From positions 1 to 9,307 of the forward strand of contig JAJZPD010000026.1 of NCBI GenBank assembly GCA_021811305.1: a DNA stretch of 9,307 nucleotides. The letters run 5' to 3'. The position numbers were made by a program, and so were the translations under genes. Source of the DNA: a bacterium (GTDB lineage: Bacteria; Patescibacteriota; Minisyncoccia; UBA6257; Colwellbacteraceae). The stretch's first letter is position 1. Each line of letters starts with the position of its first letter. Under the pieces are notes generated by a model that was not told the origin of the DNA, ran no database searches, and saw only the letters and a program-made list of their open reading frames with translations. This document shows positions 1 to 6,132 of the stretch, one piece after another.

Positions 1-23
1 GATCTCTCGGCCGGATGGGTGGA

Positions 24-51
24 TTGACAAGCTTCCGCCATTCTATATAAT
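24..51 (+). promoter_or_regulatory. Strong sigma-70-type promoter upstream of the 23S gene
   Basis: TTGACA at 24-29 and TATAAT at 46-51 match the bacterial housekeeping consensus exactly, with a 16-bp spacer. Transcription would begin near 57-60, about 210 nt before the mature 23S end. No 16S or tRNA sequence is visible in 1-267. The promoter could therefore drive an unlinked 23S-5S unit, or act as an internal promoter in a 16S-23S spacer that continues upstream of the window. The box match is seen directly; promoter activity is inferred. Confidence 0.8.
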
Positions 52-111
52 TAGCCCCAGATGGTTGATAGGAAGCAACTCCCAAAAAGCGGCTGAAATA
101 AGCTAGTTTAT

Positions 112-123
112 TGCTGTTTCTAA
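112..123 (+). promoter_or_regulatory. boxA-like antitermination element
   Basis: TGCTGTTTCTAA resembles the rRNA boxA consensus TGCTCTTTAACA, the RNA site bound by NusB-NusE in rRNA antitermination. It lies in the presumed leader, immediately before a terminator-like hairpin, which is where an antitermination signal would matter. The match is partial and the call is tentative. Confidence 0.35.
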
Positions 124-125
124 GG

Positions 126-147
126 CCGCTTCCGAAGAGCGGTTTTT
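126..147 (+). terminator. Terminator-like hairpin in the 23S leader
   Basis: CCGCTT (126-131) pairs with GAGCGG (137-142) around a 5-nt loop and is followed by five T residues (143-147), the layout of an intrinsic terminator. It stands between the promoter at 24-51 and the 23S gene. An alternative pairing of 87-93 (AAGCGGC) with 125-131 (GCCGCTT) would remove it. It could end a transcript from upstream, act as an attenuator, or be read through with the boxA-like site. Confidence 0.5.
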
Positions 148-213
148 CTATTCAGCGTCGACGGAATCTTAAAAATCGAATACTAAAAAAATCACAAGTA
201 AAGACGACAACAA

Positions 214-238
214 CATTTAAATGCTAAGCATTTAAATG
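214..238 (+). repeat. Perfect 11-bp hairpin at the base of the 23S processing stem
   Basis: CATTTAAATGC (214-224) is followed by a TAA loop and its exact reverse complement (228-238). The right arm also belongs to the long 23S processing stem, so the local hairpin and the long-range stem are mutually exclusive folds. The hairpin could form early, before the 3' arm at 3803-3852 is made. Confidence 0.6.
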
Positions 239-270
239 GCAGGTTTCGTAAACGTCTTTTAGGGAATGTG
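222..270 (+). promoter_or_regulatory. 5' arm of the 23S precursor processing stem
   Basis: This 49-nt stretch is complementary to 3803-3852 with only a few mismatches. The innermost block GGGAATGTG (262-270) pairs exactly with CACATTCCC (3803-3811), and the outer block 228-241 pairs with 3832-3845. Long stems that bring together the ends of precursor 23S are the usual substrate of RNase III in bacteria. The pairing is read directly; the processing enzyme is inferred. Confidence 0.8.
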
Positions 271-540
271 GTTTACTCAAGGGCGTATGGTGGATGCCTT
301 GACACAAAGCAGCGATGAAGGACGCGGCGTAGCGGCGATACGCCTCGGGGAGGTGCGTAGCAACCTTTGATCCGGGGATTTCCGAATGGGGCAACCCGAC
401 ACGGCAAACCCGTGCCGTCCGACCGTAAGGTTGGAAGCTTACCTGCTGAAGTGAAACATCTCAGTAAGCAGAGGAAAATAGAACGAAGTTATTCCCCAAG
501 TAGCGGCGAGCGAACAGGGAGAAGCCTAAACCTGTCCTTC

Positions 541-698
541 GCTCTTTGCTCCGCAAAGAGCTTCGGAACAGCGAGTCGTTGTGACTTGCTACTCCGTAGC
601 TCACTGCGAAGCAGTGAGCGGAGGATGGGGGTTGTAAGATACATACACTACTTTAGCGCGGGTCGATGCGGACGGTTTCCGTCCGTATCGATCTGCGC
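541..698 (+). repeat. Domain I expansion of three near-perfect hairpins
   Basis: Three stems follow each other where the E. coli molecule has a much shorter stretch, between the GAGCGAAC landmark and the GTACCGTGAGGG landmark. They are 541-549/553-561 (9 bp, loop TCC), 599-607/611-619 (9 bp, loop GAA) and 656-675/679-698 (20 bp unbroken including three G-U pairs, loop TTT). By landmark spacing, this part of domain I is about 175 nt longer than in E. coli. Their regular pairing argues for real rRNA expansion helices and against sequence error. Confidence 0.75.
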
Positions 699-886
699 TT
701 TGAGAAAGGAAAGGTTACAAAATCTTTCGCTAGCAGAATCGGCTGGAAAGCCGGACCAAAGGAGGTGAGAGTCCTGTACGCGAAAGCGGAAGATCCTTTT
801 AGTATGTAGTCTTAAGTACTTCGAGTTACGAAAATCTCGGAGGAAGCATCCCGGACTATCGGGAAAGGCTAAACATGCTTTGTGAT

Positions 887-923
<37 letters not shown>

Positions 924-1120
924 CAGCCCCGTGAGGGCGGTGAAATAGACCTGAAACCGTACGCCTACAAGGAACCGGAGCTCAAATCTTCCGTCGCAAG
1001 ACGGAGGGCGAGTGACGGTGTGCCTATTGAAGAATGATCCAACGAGTTTACATATATCGCGTAGTCTAACCCGCCTCAGGCGGGGGAGGCGCAGGGAAAC
1101 CTAGTGTTAATAGCGCGTGG

Positions 1121-1400
1121 GTCTAGTACTTCACAAATCTCGTCAATTTGACGGAGCGAATTTTTGATAGATTCGCGGCGCGAGGAACGAAGTGTATTAA
1201 GCAAAGCGAATACACGAGAGACGAACAACAAAGAAGCTGGCTAAAATTCGCCCGCTTCGAAGAAGAAGCTCAAAAATAAGCGAGCTCTTCGTTGCTCCTC
1301 TTTCGACGTATCGCTCACGCTTATACGACTTCATCGTCGCGCCTAGAGCTCATCTAGTTTTGGAGCTTTCAAATTTGGCGATATTTGTGAAGTACTAGAC
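1121..1400 (+). other. 280-nt intervening-sequence-like insertion in 23S domain II
   Basis: The insertion begins and ends with a perfect 18-bp inverted repeat (1121-1138 and 1383-1400). Further nested complementary blocks follow in order towards the centre: 1177-1183/1337-1343, 1189-1193/1328-1332, 1199-1202/1319-1322 and 1226-1229/1291-1294. The whole segment therefore folds as one long imperfect hairpin centred near 1260. It splits the region between the GGGAAACC landmark (1095) and the AGACCCGAAGCC landmark (about 1416), which are close together in E. coli. It contains no open reading frame of homing-endonuclease size and no group I or group II core that I can recognise. Such hairpin insertions in other bacteria (intervening sequences) are cut out by RNase III without religation, leaving a fragmented 23S. 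Excision here is inferred. Confidence 0.8.
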
Positions 1401-1912
1401 TCGGCGGTATGTGTAAGACCCGAAGCCAAGCGAGCTTACCTTGGCCAGGGTGAACCCCGCCGAAAGGCGGGGGGAGGCCCGAACCGGTAGGTCGTGCAAC
1501 ACCTTCGGATGAGCTGAGGTAAGAAGTGAAAAGCTAATCGAGCTTGGTAATAGCTGGTTCTCTTCGAAACAGTTTTAGGACTGGCGTCGCGTGTTTCCTT
1601 TTGGGGGTAGAGCACTGGATGGTCTGTAATGGGCGAAAGCTCGGCAGACCAATCAAACTCCGAATACCGAAAGGTTAAGCGCGGCAGTTAGACTGCGGGG
1701 GCTAAGCTCCGTGGTCGAGAGGGAAACAGCCCTGACCGCCATCTAAGGTCCCTAAATCTGCGCTAAGTGTTAAAGGTAGTCGTAGACCATAGACAGGTAG
1801 GAGGTTGGCTTAGAGGTAGCCATCCTTTAAAGAGTGTGTAACAACTCACTACTCGATGGTAAGCGGCGCCGAAAATTTACCGGGGCTCAAGCGCAGTACC
1901 GAAGATGCGGCT

Positions 1913-1972
1913 CGACACTTTCTTTTTGTATCGGGCGATTTCAGTTTGGCCTGATACAAAGAGAACGTGTCG
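1913..1972 (+). repeat. Enlarged helix-45 region of 23S
   Basis: CGACAC (1913-1918) pairs with GTGTCG (1967-1972), and 1921-1936 pairs with 1949-1964 as 16 continuous pairs including two G-U, closing a 12-nt loop. By its neighbours this is the counterpart of E. coli helix 45, which is only about 22 nt there. Helix 45 is a known insertion site of intervening sequences in enteric bacteria. The piece here is short and may simply be a longer helix. Confidence 0.6.
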
Positions 1973-3752
1973 GGGGTAGAAGAGCATTTCCAGGGCAGTG
2001 AAGGCCAACCCGGGAGGGTGGCTGGAGCGCTGGGAAGAGAGAATGTTGGAATGAGTAACCCACTAAGCCGGTGAGAAACCGGCTCCCCGAAAATCCAAGG
2101 TTTCCGTGGCAATGGCAATCAGCTACGGGTGAGGCGGCCCTAAGGCAATGGCGAAAGCCGAAGCTGATGGACAGCTGGTTAATACTCCAGCCCTTCCGCA
2201 CATTTCGATGAAGGGACGAGGCGCAGTACGCCGATCATCTTATTGGTTTGGTGTTCTTGGCTCGAGGATGGTGTCTTGGCAAATCCGGACATCTGCGTTC
2301 AATCGCGAATCCCAGTGCAGAGACGAGTCGGAGTTCTTACTCCGATTAGTCGGCAGAGCGCGCTTCCGAGAAAAACTTCTAAGGTTAAGTGTGTGGAATC
2401 CGTACCGTAAACCGACACTGGTGGATAGGGCGAGAAGCCCAAGGGGTACGAGTGATTTCTCGTCAAGGAACTCGGCAAAAAAGCGGCCGTAAGTTAGCGA
2501 TAAGGCCTGCCCGACTTTCCGCAAGGAAGGAAGGGCCGCAGCGAAAGTATCTCTAGCAACTGTTTACCAAAAACACAGCTCCCTGCGAACTCGCAAGAGG
2601 ATGTATAGGGGGTGACGCCTGACCGATGCGAGAAGGTTAAGATTGGCGGTCTGCGGTAGTAATATTGTAGGCTGACTGGTTCAAGCCCTCGTCAATGTCA
2701 GCGGTAACTATAACCGTTCTAAGGTAGCGCAATTCCTTTCCGGGTAAGTTCCGGAGCGCACGAATGGCGTAATGACTAGAGAACTGTCTCGACGAGAAGC
2801 TCGGTGAAAATGCGATTCCCGTGAAGACGCGGGATACCTGCAGCGGGACGAAAAGACCCCGGGAGCTTTACTGTAGCCTGGCATTGGCTCTAAGGCTTGG
2901 ATGCGTAGTGTAGTGGGTAGAGGTTGAAACCCCGATTTCGGTTGGGGCGGACTCGACAATGAAACACCCACCTTCCAAATTTTAGATTCTAACCTGAAGG
3001 GAGTGGCAAAACCTAAACCCTTTGGGGACAGTGCTTGGTGGGCAGTTTTTCTGGGGCGGAATCCTCCCAAAGAGTAACGGAGGAGTTTATCAAGGTCGGC
3101 TAGGGTCGGATGGAAATCGACCTCGTCGTGTAAAGGCACAAGCCGGCTTAACTGCAAGACTTACAAGTCGCGCAGATGCGAAAGCAGAACTTAGCGACCC
3201 GACGGCTCTCTATAGGAAGGCCGGAGATATCGGACAAAAGCTACCCCGGGGATAACAGGCTGGTGTGATCCGAGAGTCCATATCGACGATCACGCTCGGC
3301 ACCTCGATGTCGGCTCACCCTAGCTCGGGGCTGAAGAAGGTCCCAAGAGTTTGGCTGTTCGCCAATTAAAAGGGTACGCGAGCTGGGTTCAAACCGTCGT
3401 GAGACAGGTTGGTCTCTATCTGCTGCAGGCGTCTAACACTTGAGGGAAGTCAACCCTAGTACGAGAGGACCGGGTTGAACGAACCGCTGGTCTACCGGCT
3501 TTGGTACCAACTGAATTGCCGGGTAGCTATGTTCGGCGGGGATAAGCGCTGAAGGCATCTAAGCACGAAGCCCATCCCAAGATTAGGTGTAGGTCCCTGG
3601 GAGATGACCAGGTTGATAGGCTCTAGGTGTAAGCTCCGCAAGGAGTGCCCAATTCCGCTTGATGGAATGGATGGACGAAGGTTTTCGCAAGAGAGCTCGA
3701 GTCTTGAAGTTTTGGACGGTGGGATTTAGCCGAGGAGTACTAATAGACCGAT

Positions 3753-3802
3753 TAATTCCATTTAACGCCTAGCCGGCTTCGGCCGGTTTGGGCGCGGAAT
3801 TA
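3753..3802 (+). repeat. Hairpin with C(UUCG)G tetraloop at the 23S 3' end
   Basis: TAATTCC (3753-3759) pairs with GGAATTA (3796-3802). Inside it CGCC (3766-3769) pairs with GGCG (3791-3794), and CCGGC (3773-3777) pairs with GCCGG (3782-3786) around a UUCG loop, a very stable cap. It fills the space between the last conserved 23S sequence and the 3' arm of the processing stem. It may be an extra terminal helix of mature 23S or a discarded trailer. No T-run follows, so it is not an intrinsic terminator. Confidence 0.65.
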
Positions 3803-3852
3803 CACATTCCCAAAAAACGACGTTAACGAAGCTGCCATTTAAATGCTTGGCA
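3803..3852 (+). promoter_or_regulatory. 3' arm of the 23S precursor processing stem
   Basis: This segment is the reverse complement of 222-270 with a few mismatches and one extra base, closing a stem of about 49 bp that brackets the complete 23S gene. It shows that the 23S ends are released from a single precursor. It also implies that 23S and the DNA between these arms are transcribed together. Confidence 0.8.
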
Positions 3853-3893
3853 TCTAAAAAAACTAAAAGCTCAAAACGCAAAGCTAAAAACAA

Positions 3894-3928
3894 CGACTGG
3901 CGATTAGCGACTAATAATCGGTGGTTGG
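3894..3928 (-). repeat. Degenerate 7-bp repeat array, copy 1
   Basis: Five successive heptamers read CGACTGG, CGATTAG, CGACTAA, TAATCGG and TGGTTGG on the + strand. Their complements fit the CTARYCR pattern seen in the two arrays after the 5S gene, so this copy lies in the opposite orientation. It sits in the 23S-5S spacer, where no convincing gene is seen. Confidence 0.5.
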
Positions 3929-4008
3929 TTGTTCTGCTTTTTGTCTTTTACTTCTTTGTTTTAGCTTTTACGTTTTTTACGATTTGCGATTTTATAAGTA
4001 TTCGGTTA

Positions 4009-4014
4009 TATAAT
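4009..4014 (+). promoter_or_regulatory. Possible -10 box directly before the 5S gene
   Basis: An exact TATAAT at 4009-4014 would place the transcription start at about 4021, the first base of the 5S gene. The upstream -35 is weak (TTGCGA at 3984-3989, 19-bp spacing). The surrounding DNA is AT-rich, so the match may be chance. Confidence 0.3.
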
Positions 4015-4020
4015 AAATTT

Positions 4021-4135
4021 GGCTGGTGATTAAGCCGCGTGTGGTCCACCTCTTCCCATTCCGAACAGAGAAGTGAAAGCGCGTGGCCCTGATGATACTT
4101 GTGCTTCGGCGCTGGGAAAGTAGGGTTCGCCAGCC
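4021..4135 (+). rRNA. rrf: 5S ribosomal RNA
   Basis: This is the small RNA of the large ribosomal subunit. The ends pair as helix I (GGCTGG 4021-4026 with CCAGCC 4130-4135). The internal CCATTCCGAACAGAGAAG sequence (about 4056-4073) is the conserved loop region of bacterial 5S, and GGGAAAGTAGG (about 4113) is the conserved 3' portion. At about 115 nt it is close to the usual 115-120 nt. It follows the 23S gene after a spacer that holds the processing arm and a heptamer array. Confidence 0.95.
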
Positions 4136-4141
4136 TTTTTT
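4111..4141 (+). terminator. Likely terminator of the rRNA unit
   Basis: Six T residues (4136-4141) follow immediately after the 5S 3' end. GCTGG (4111-4115) can pair with CCAGC (4130-4134) just before them. The 5S end would thus double as the terminator stem. The stem is short, so termination efficiency is uncertain. Confidence 0.5.
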
Positions 4142-4142
4142 A

Positions 4143-4177
4143 TTAGCCACTAGGGACTGGGGGCTAGGGGTTGGGGA
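4143..4177 (+). repeat. Degenerate 7-bp repeat array, copy 2
   Basis: Five heptamers in register read TTAGCCA, CTAGGGA, CTGGGGG, CTAGGGG and TTGGGGA. They share the C/T-T-A/G-G start every 7 bp. The array begins just after the T-run that ends the 5S gene. Confidence 0.55.
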
Positions 4178-4207
4178 GTACTGTGAAACGGACACATCCG
4201 CCGTTCA

Positions 4208-4242
4208 TTAACCGCTAACCACTAGTCGCTAGCCGCTAATCT
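4208..4242 (+). repeat. Degenerate 7-bp repeat array, copy 3, abutting the rodA promoter
   Basis: Five heptamers in register read TTAACCG, CTAACCA, CTAGTCG, CTAGCCG and CTAATCT. The array ends 2 bp before the TATAAT box of rodA and so occupies the place of its -35 region. It matches copy 2 in orientation and is opposite to copy 1. Confidence 0.65.
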
Positions 4243-4244
4243 CT

Positions 4245-4250
4245 TATAAT
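4245..4250 (+). promoter_or_regulatory. -10 box of a probable leaderless rodA promoter
   Basis: TATAAT at 4245-4250 ends 7 bp before the ATG at 4258. Transcription would start at about 4257-4258, at the start codon itself. No Shine-Dalgarno-like sequence lies between the box and the ATG. No good -35 is visible, because the repeat array fills that place. Confidence 0.6.
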
Positions 4251-4257
4251 TACACCG

Positions 4258-5331
4258 ATGTCTTTTTCCGCAAAACATGACTGGTATCTCATCGGCGCCG
4301 TGGCCTTTATTATGGGTGCGGGGCTTCTAGTCTTGGCCTCATCCGATCACTTTCTCTTCTATCGACAGCTGATCTGGATTTTCATCGCGCTCGCTCTTTT
4401 GATCGGTCTGCCTCTTTTGAATATCAAAGCGCTTTTGAGCTATCGCTGGTTCATCGTCGGCGTTTATTTACTCTGCTTGGGGCTTTTAGTCATCAACTTC
4501 ATCATCGCGCCGGCGGTCCACGGAGCGCGGAGCTGGATACCTCTGGGTCCTTTCAAAATGCAGCCCTCGGAGTTTATGCAGGCGGCGCTCATTCTTATTT
4601 TTTCCGTATTTTTTGCGGCGCGCCATGTTTCCATCGCCAACCTGAAAACCATCGCCATTTCTTTCGTTTATTTCTTTATTCCGGCAGTACTGGTTCTTTT
4701 GCAGCCCAACCTGGGAACAACGCTTATTATGTTCGGCATCTGGTTCGGCTACCTCCTGGTGAGCGAGATGCCGGCCAGATATTTAGGCGCCGCCGTTCTT
4801 ATCCTGGCGGTGGTCGGGGTTTTTATGTGGCATTTCGGTTTCGCCTCGTATCAGAAGGAGAGAATCATTGGTCTTTTCCACCCGCAGAAGGATCCGCTGG
4901 GGATAAATTACAACACCATTCAGTCCAAGATCACTATCGGCTCCGGCGGATTTTTTGGTGAGGGATTTGGTCAGGGCACTGAGGTGAAGTTGGGCTTTCT
5001 TCCGGCCGCCCAGACCGACTTCGCTTTTTCGTCTTTCATCGAGGAGTGGGGTTTTCTGGGAGCGCTCCTGGTGTTAGCCGCTTTCGTGCTCGTTATTTAC
5101 CGCGTTTTAAACATCGGTTTAAAGGCTGATAACAACACGCTGCGCTTCCTTTCTTTGGGGGCGGTGATGTTCATCATTCTGCACCTGGCGGTCAACCTGG
5201 GATCGATTACCGGTCTGCTGCCGGTGGTGGGGGAGGGAATGCCTTTCCTGAGCTACGGAGGCTCCGACCTTTTAACGGCTTCGGCGCTTCTCGGTATAGT
5301 GCAGAGCGCTAGGCAGAGGGAATTGGCATGA
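4258..5331 (+). CDS. rodA: RodA, peptidoglycan glycan-strand polymerase (SEDS family)
   Basis: RodA polymerises lipid II into glycan strands in the cytoplasmic membrane, normally with a class B penicillin-binding protein that cross-links them. The 357-residue product is hydrophobic throughout, with about ten likely membrane segments, and is near the usual length (about 370). Family signatures are GARSWIPLG with QPSEF (89-106), QPNLGTT (149-155), DPLGINYNTIQSKITIGSGG (212-231), QTDF (252-255) and the C-terminal LLPVVGEGMPFLSYGG (320-335). The DPLG..IQSKI.IGSGG block is the RodA form; FtsW differs there. Asp254 in QTDF is in the position of the catalytic aspartate of known RodA proteins. The family usually has QPDLGT; here the Asp is Asn151. 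The ATG at 4258 is chosen because it is in frame directly after a TATAAT box. The stop overlaps mltG by 4 bp. No partner PBP gene is in the window. Confidence 0.95.
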   Translation: MSFSAKHDWYLIGAVAFIMGAGLLVLASSDHFLFYRQLIWIFIALALLIGLPLLNIKALLSYRWFIVGVYLLCLGLLVINFIIAPAVHGARSWIPLGPFKMQPSEFMQAALILIFSVFFAARHVSIANLKTIAISFVYFFIPAVLVLLQPNLGTTLIMFGIWFGYLLVSEMPARYLGAAVLILAVVGVFMWHFGFASYQKERIIGLFHPQKDPLGINYNTIQSKITIGSGGFFGEGFGQGTEVKLGFLPAAQTDFAFSSFIEEWGFLGALLVLAAFVLVIYRVLNIGLKADNNTLRFLSLGAVMFIILHLAVNLGSITGLLPVVGEGMPFLSYGGSDLLTASALLGIVQSARQRELA

Positions 5332-6044
5332 GAAAGATCTTGACGGTTATAACAATAATAGCGGTTATTGTTTTATTCGCTGCCCTCTACAAGGTTTGGG
5401 AGCGGTCGCGCATCGTTCCGGTAAAAACCGCGATGGTCGTCATCCCGGAGGGGGAGACGGTCGCCGACATCAACCAGCGTTTGCAAGCGAGCGGCGTGCT
5501 AAGCTCCAGGGAGGCGCTACCGGAATCATTGGAGGGATATCTTTTCCCCGATACCTATCAGTTTTACGTTTCTTCGTCGTTGCCGGTGGTTGAAGAAAAG
5601 TTCTCGAAAAACTTCGACGCCAAAGTGCTGCCTATTGTCCCGCAAAGCGACAATTTAAAAAACATTATTGTTGTCGCCTCGCTTGTGCAGGATGAGGCAA
5701 AAACGCCGTCCGATATGAAGATCGTTTCGGGAATAATATGGAAAAGATTGCAGGCGGGGATGCCGTTGCAAATTGACTCGACCATTTGCTATATCAAGAC
5801 GACTGTGCCGTGCCTGCCGATAACCAAAGCCGACCTCGCGATTAATTCCCTTTATAACACTTACTTGCACCGCGGTTTGCCTCCGGGCCCGATTGATAAT
5901 CCGGGGCTTAACGCTATCGAGGCGGCGCTTTATCCACAGGCTACGCCCTACTGGTACTATCTTTCGGTTTCGGGGAGTGGTAAAATGGTATTTGCCAAGA
6001 CTCTTGACGAACAGGAGCAAAATATTGTTAAATACCTTAAATAA
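5328..6044 (+). CDS. mltG: MltG-like endolytic murein transglycosylase (YceG family), minimal form
   Basis: MltG cleaves nascent glycan strands at the outer face of the membrane and is proposed to end their elongation. The 238-residue product has one N-terminal membrane segment (about 4-22), then IPEGETVADINQRL (39-52), LEGYLFPDTY (68-77), ASLVQDEA (117-124), GMPLQIDSTICY (144-155), YNTYLHRGLPPGPI (176-189) and FAKTLDEQ (222-229), all in family order. It is about 100 residues shorter than E. coli MltG. One of the two N-terminal LysM-like segments appears to be missing. In the ASIxExE motif the first Glu is Gln121, while the second (Glu123) is kept. Which of the two is catalytic should be checked against a structure. 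The ATG overlaps the rodA stop (ATGA), with AGAGGG 7-8 nt upstream, which indicates translational coupling. No Cys-containing lipobox is seen, so it is membrane-anchored by the helix. Confidence 0.9.
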   Translation: MRKILTVITIIAVIVLFAALYKVWERSRIVPVKTAMVVIPEGETVADINQRLQASGVLSSREALPESLEGYLFPDTYQFYVSSSLPVVEEKFSKNFDAKVLPIVPQSDNLKNIIVVASLVQDEAKTPSDMKIVSGIIWKRLQAGMPLQIDSTICYIKTTVPCLPITKADLAINSLYNTYLHRGLPPGPIDNPGLNAIEAALYPQATPYWYYLSVSGSGKMVFAKTLDEQEQNIVKYLK

Positions 6045-6045
6045 G

Positions 6046-6082
6046 CCCTAAACCGGAAAGTTCGTAAGAACGAGGGTTTTTT
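6046..6082 (+). terminator. Intrinsic terminator after mltG
   Basis: CCCT (6046-6049) pairs with AGGG (6073-6076). Within it GTTC (6060-6063) pairs with GAAC (6068-6071) around GTAA, a GNRA-type tetraloop. Six T residues (6077-6082) follow. It begins 1 nt after the mltG stop and separates rodA-mltG from rpoB. Confidence 0.65.
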
Positions 6083-6118
6083 GTGCTTTTAAGCAAGCCA
6101 AATCAAATAAGTCGTTTT

Positions 6119-6132
6119 TACAAAAATAACCA
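6119..6132 (+). promoter_or_regulatory. rpoB upstream sequence: no Shine-Dalgarno, weak -10 only
   Basis: The bases before the rpoB ATG are A-rich and carry no GGAGG-like site. TACAAA at 6119-6124 matches four of six positions of the -10 consensus and would give a start close to the ATG, as for rodA. No convincing -35 is seen. Because a terminator precedes, rpoB needs its own promoter, but I cannot place it firmly. Confidence 0.25.

Noticed and set aside
1..267. tRNA gene or 16S 3' end upstream of 23S
   Set aside because: No cloverleaf with a T-loop GGTTCGAAT-like motif and no anti-Shine-Dalgarno tail (CCTCC) of 16S is seen.
1121..1400. Group I or homing-endonuclease intron as the explanation of the 23S insertion
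   Set aside because: No endonuclease frame or conserved intron core is visible, and the segment is explained by a single long inverted repeat.
3847..4029. 60-codon frame with a Lys-rich start and a hydrophobic middle in the 23S-5S spacer
   Set aside because: It starts at a TTG inside the 23S processing arm, has no ribosome binding site, runs through a heptamer array and ends within the 5S gene. The hydrophobic stretch follows from T-rich DNA.
3894..4242. CRISPR array
   Set aside because: The repeated unit is 7 bp, degenerate and without unique spacers.
4258..5331. FtsW as the identity of the SEDS protein
   Set aside because: The DPLG and IQSKITIGSGG block follows the RodA form rather than the FtsW form, although division of roles in this lineage is not proven.
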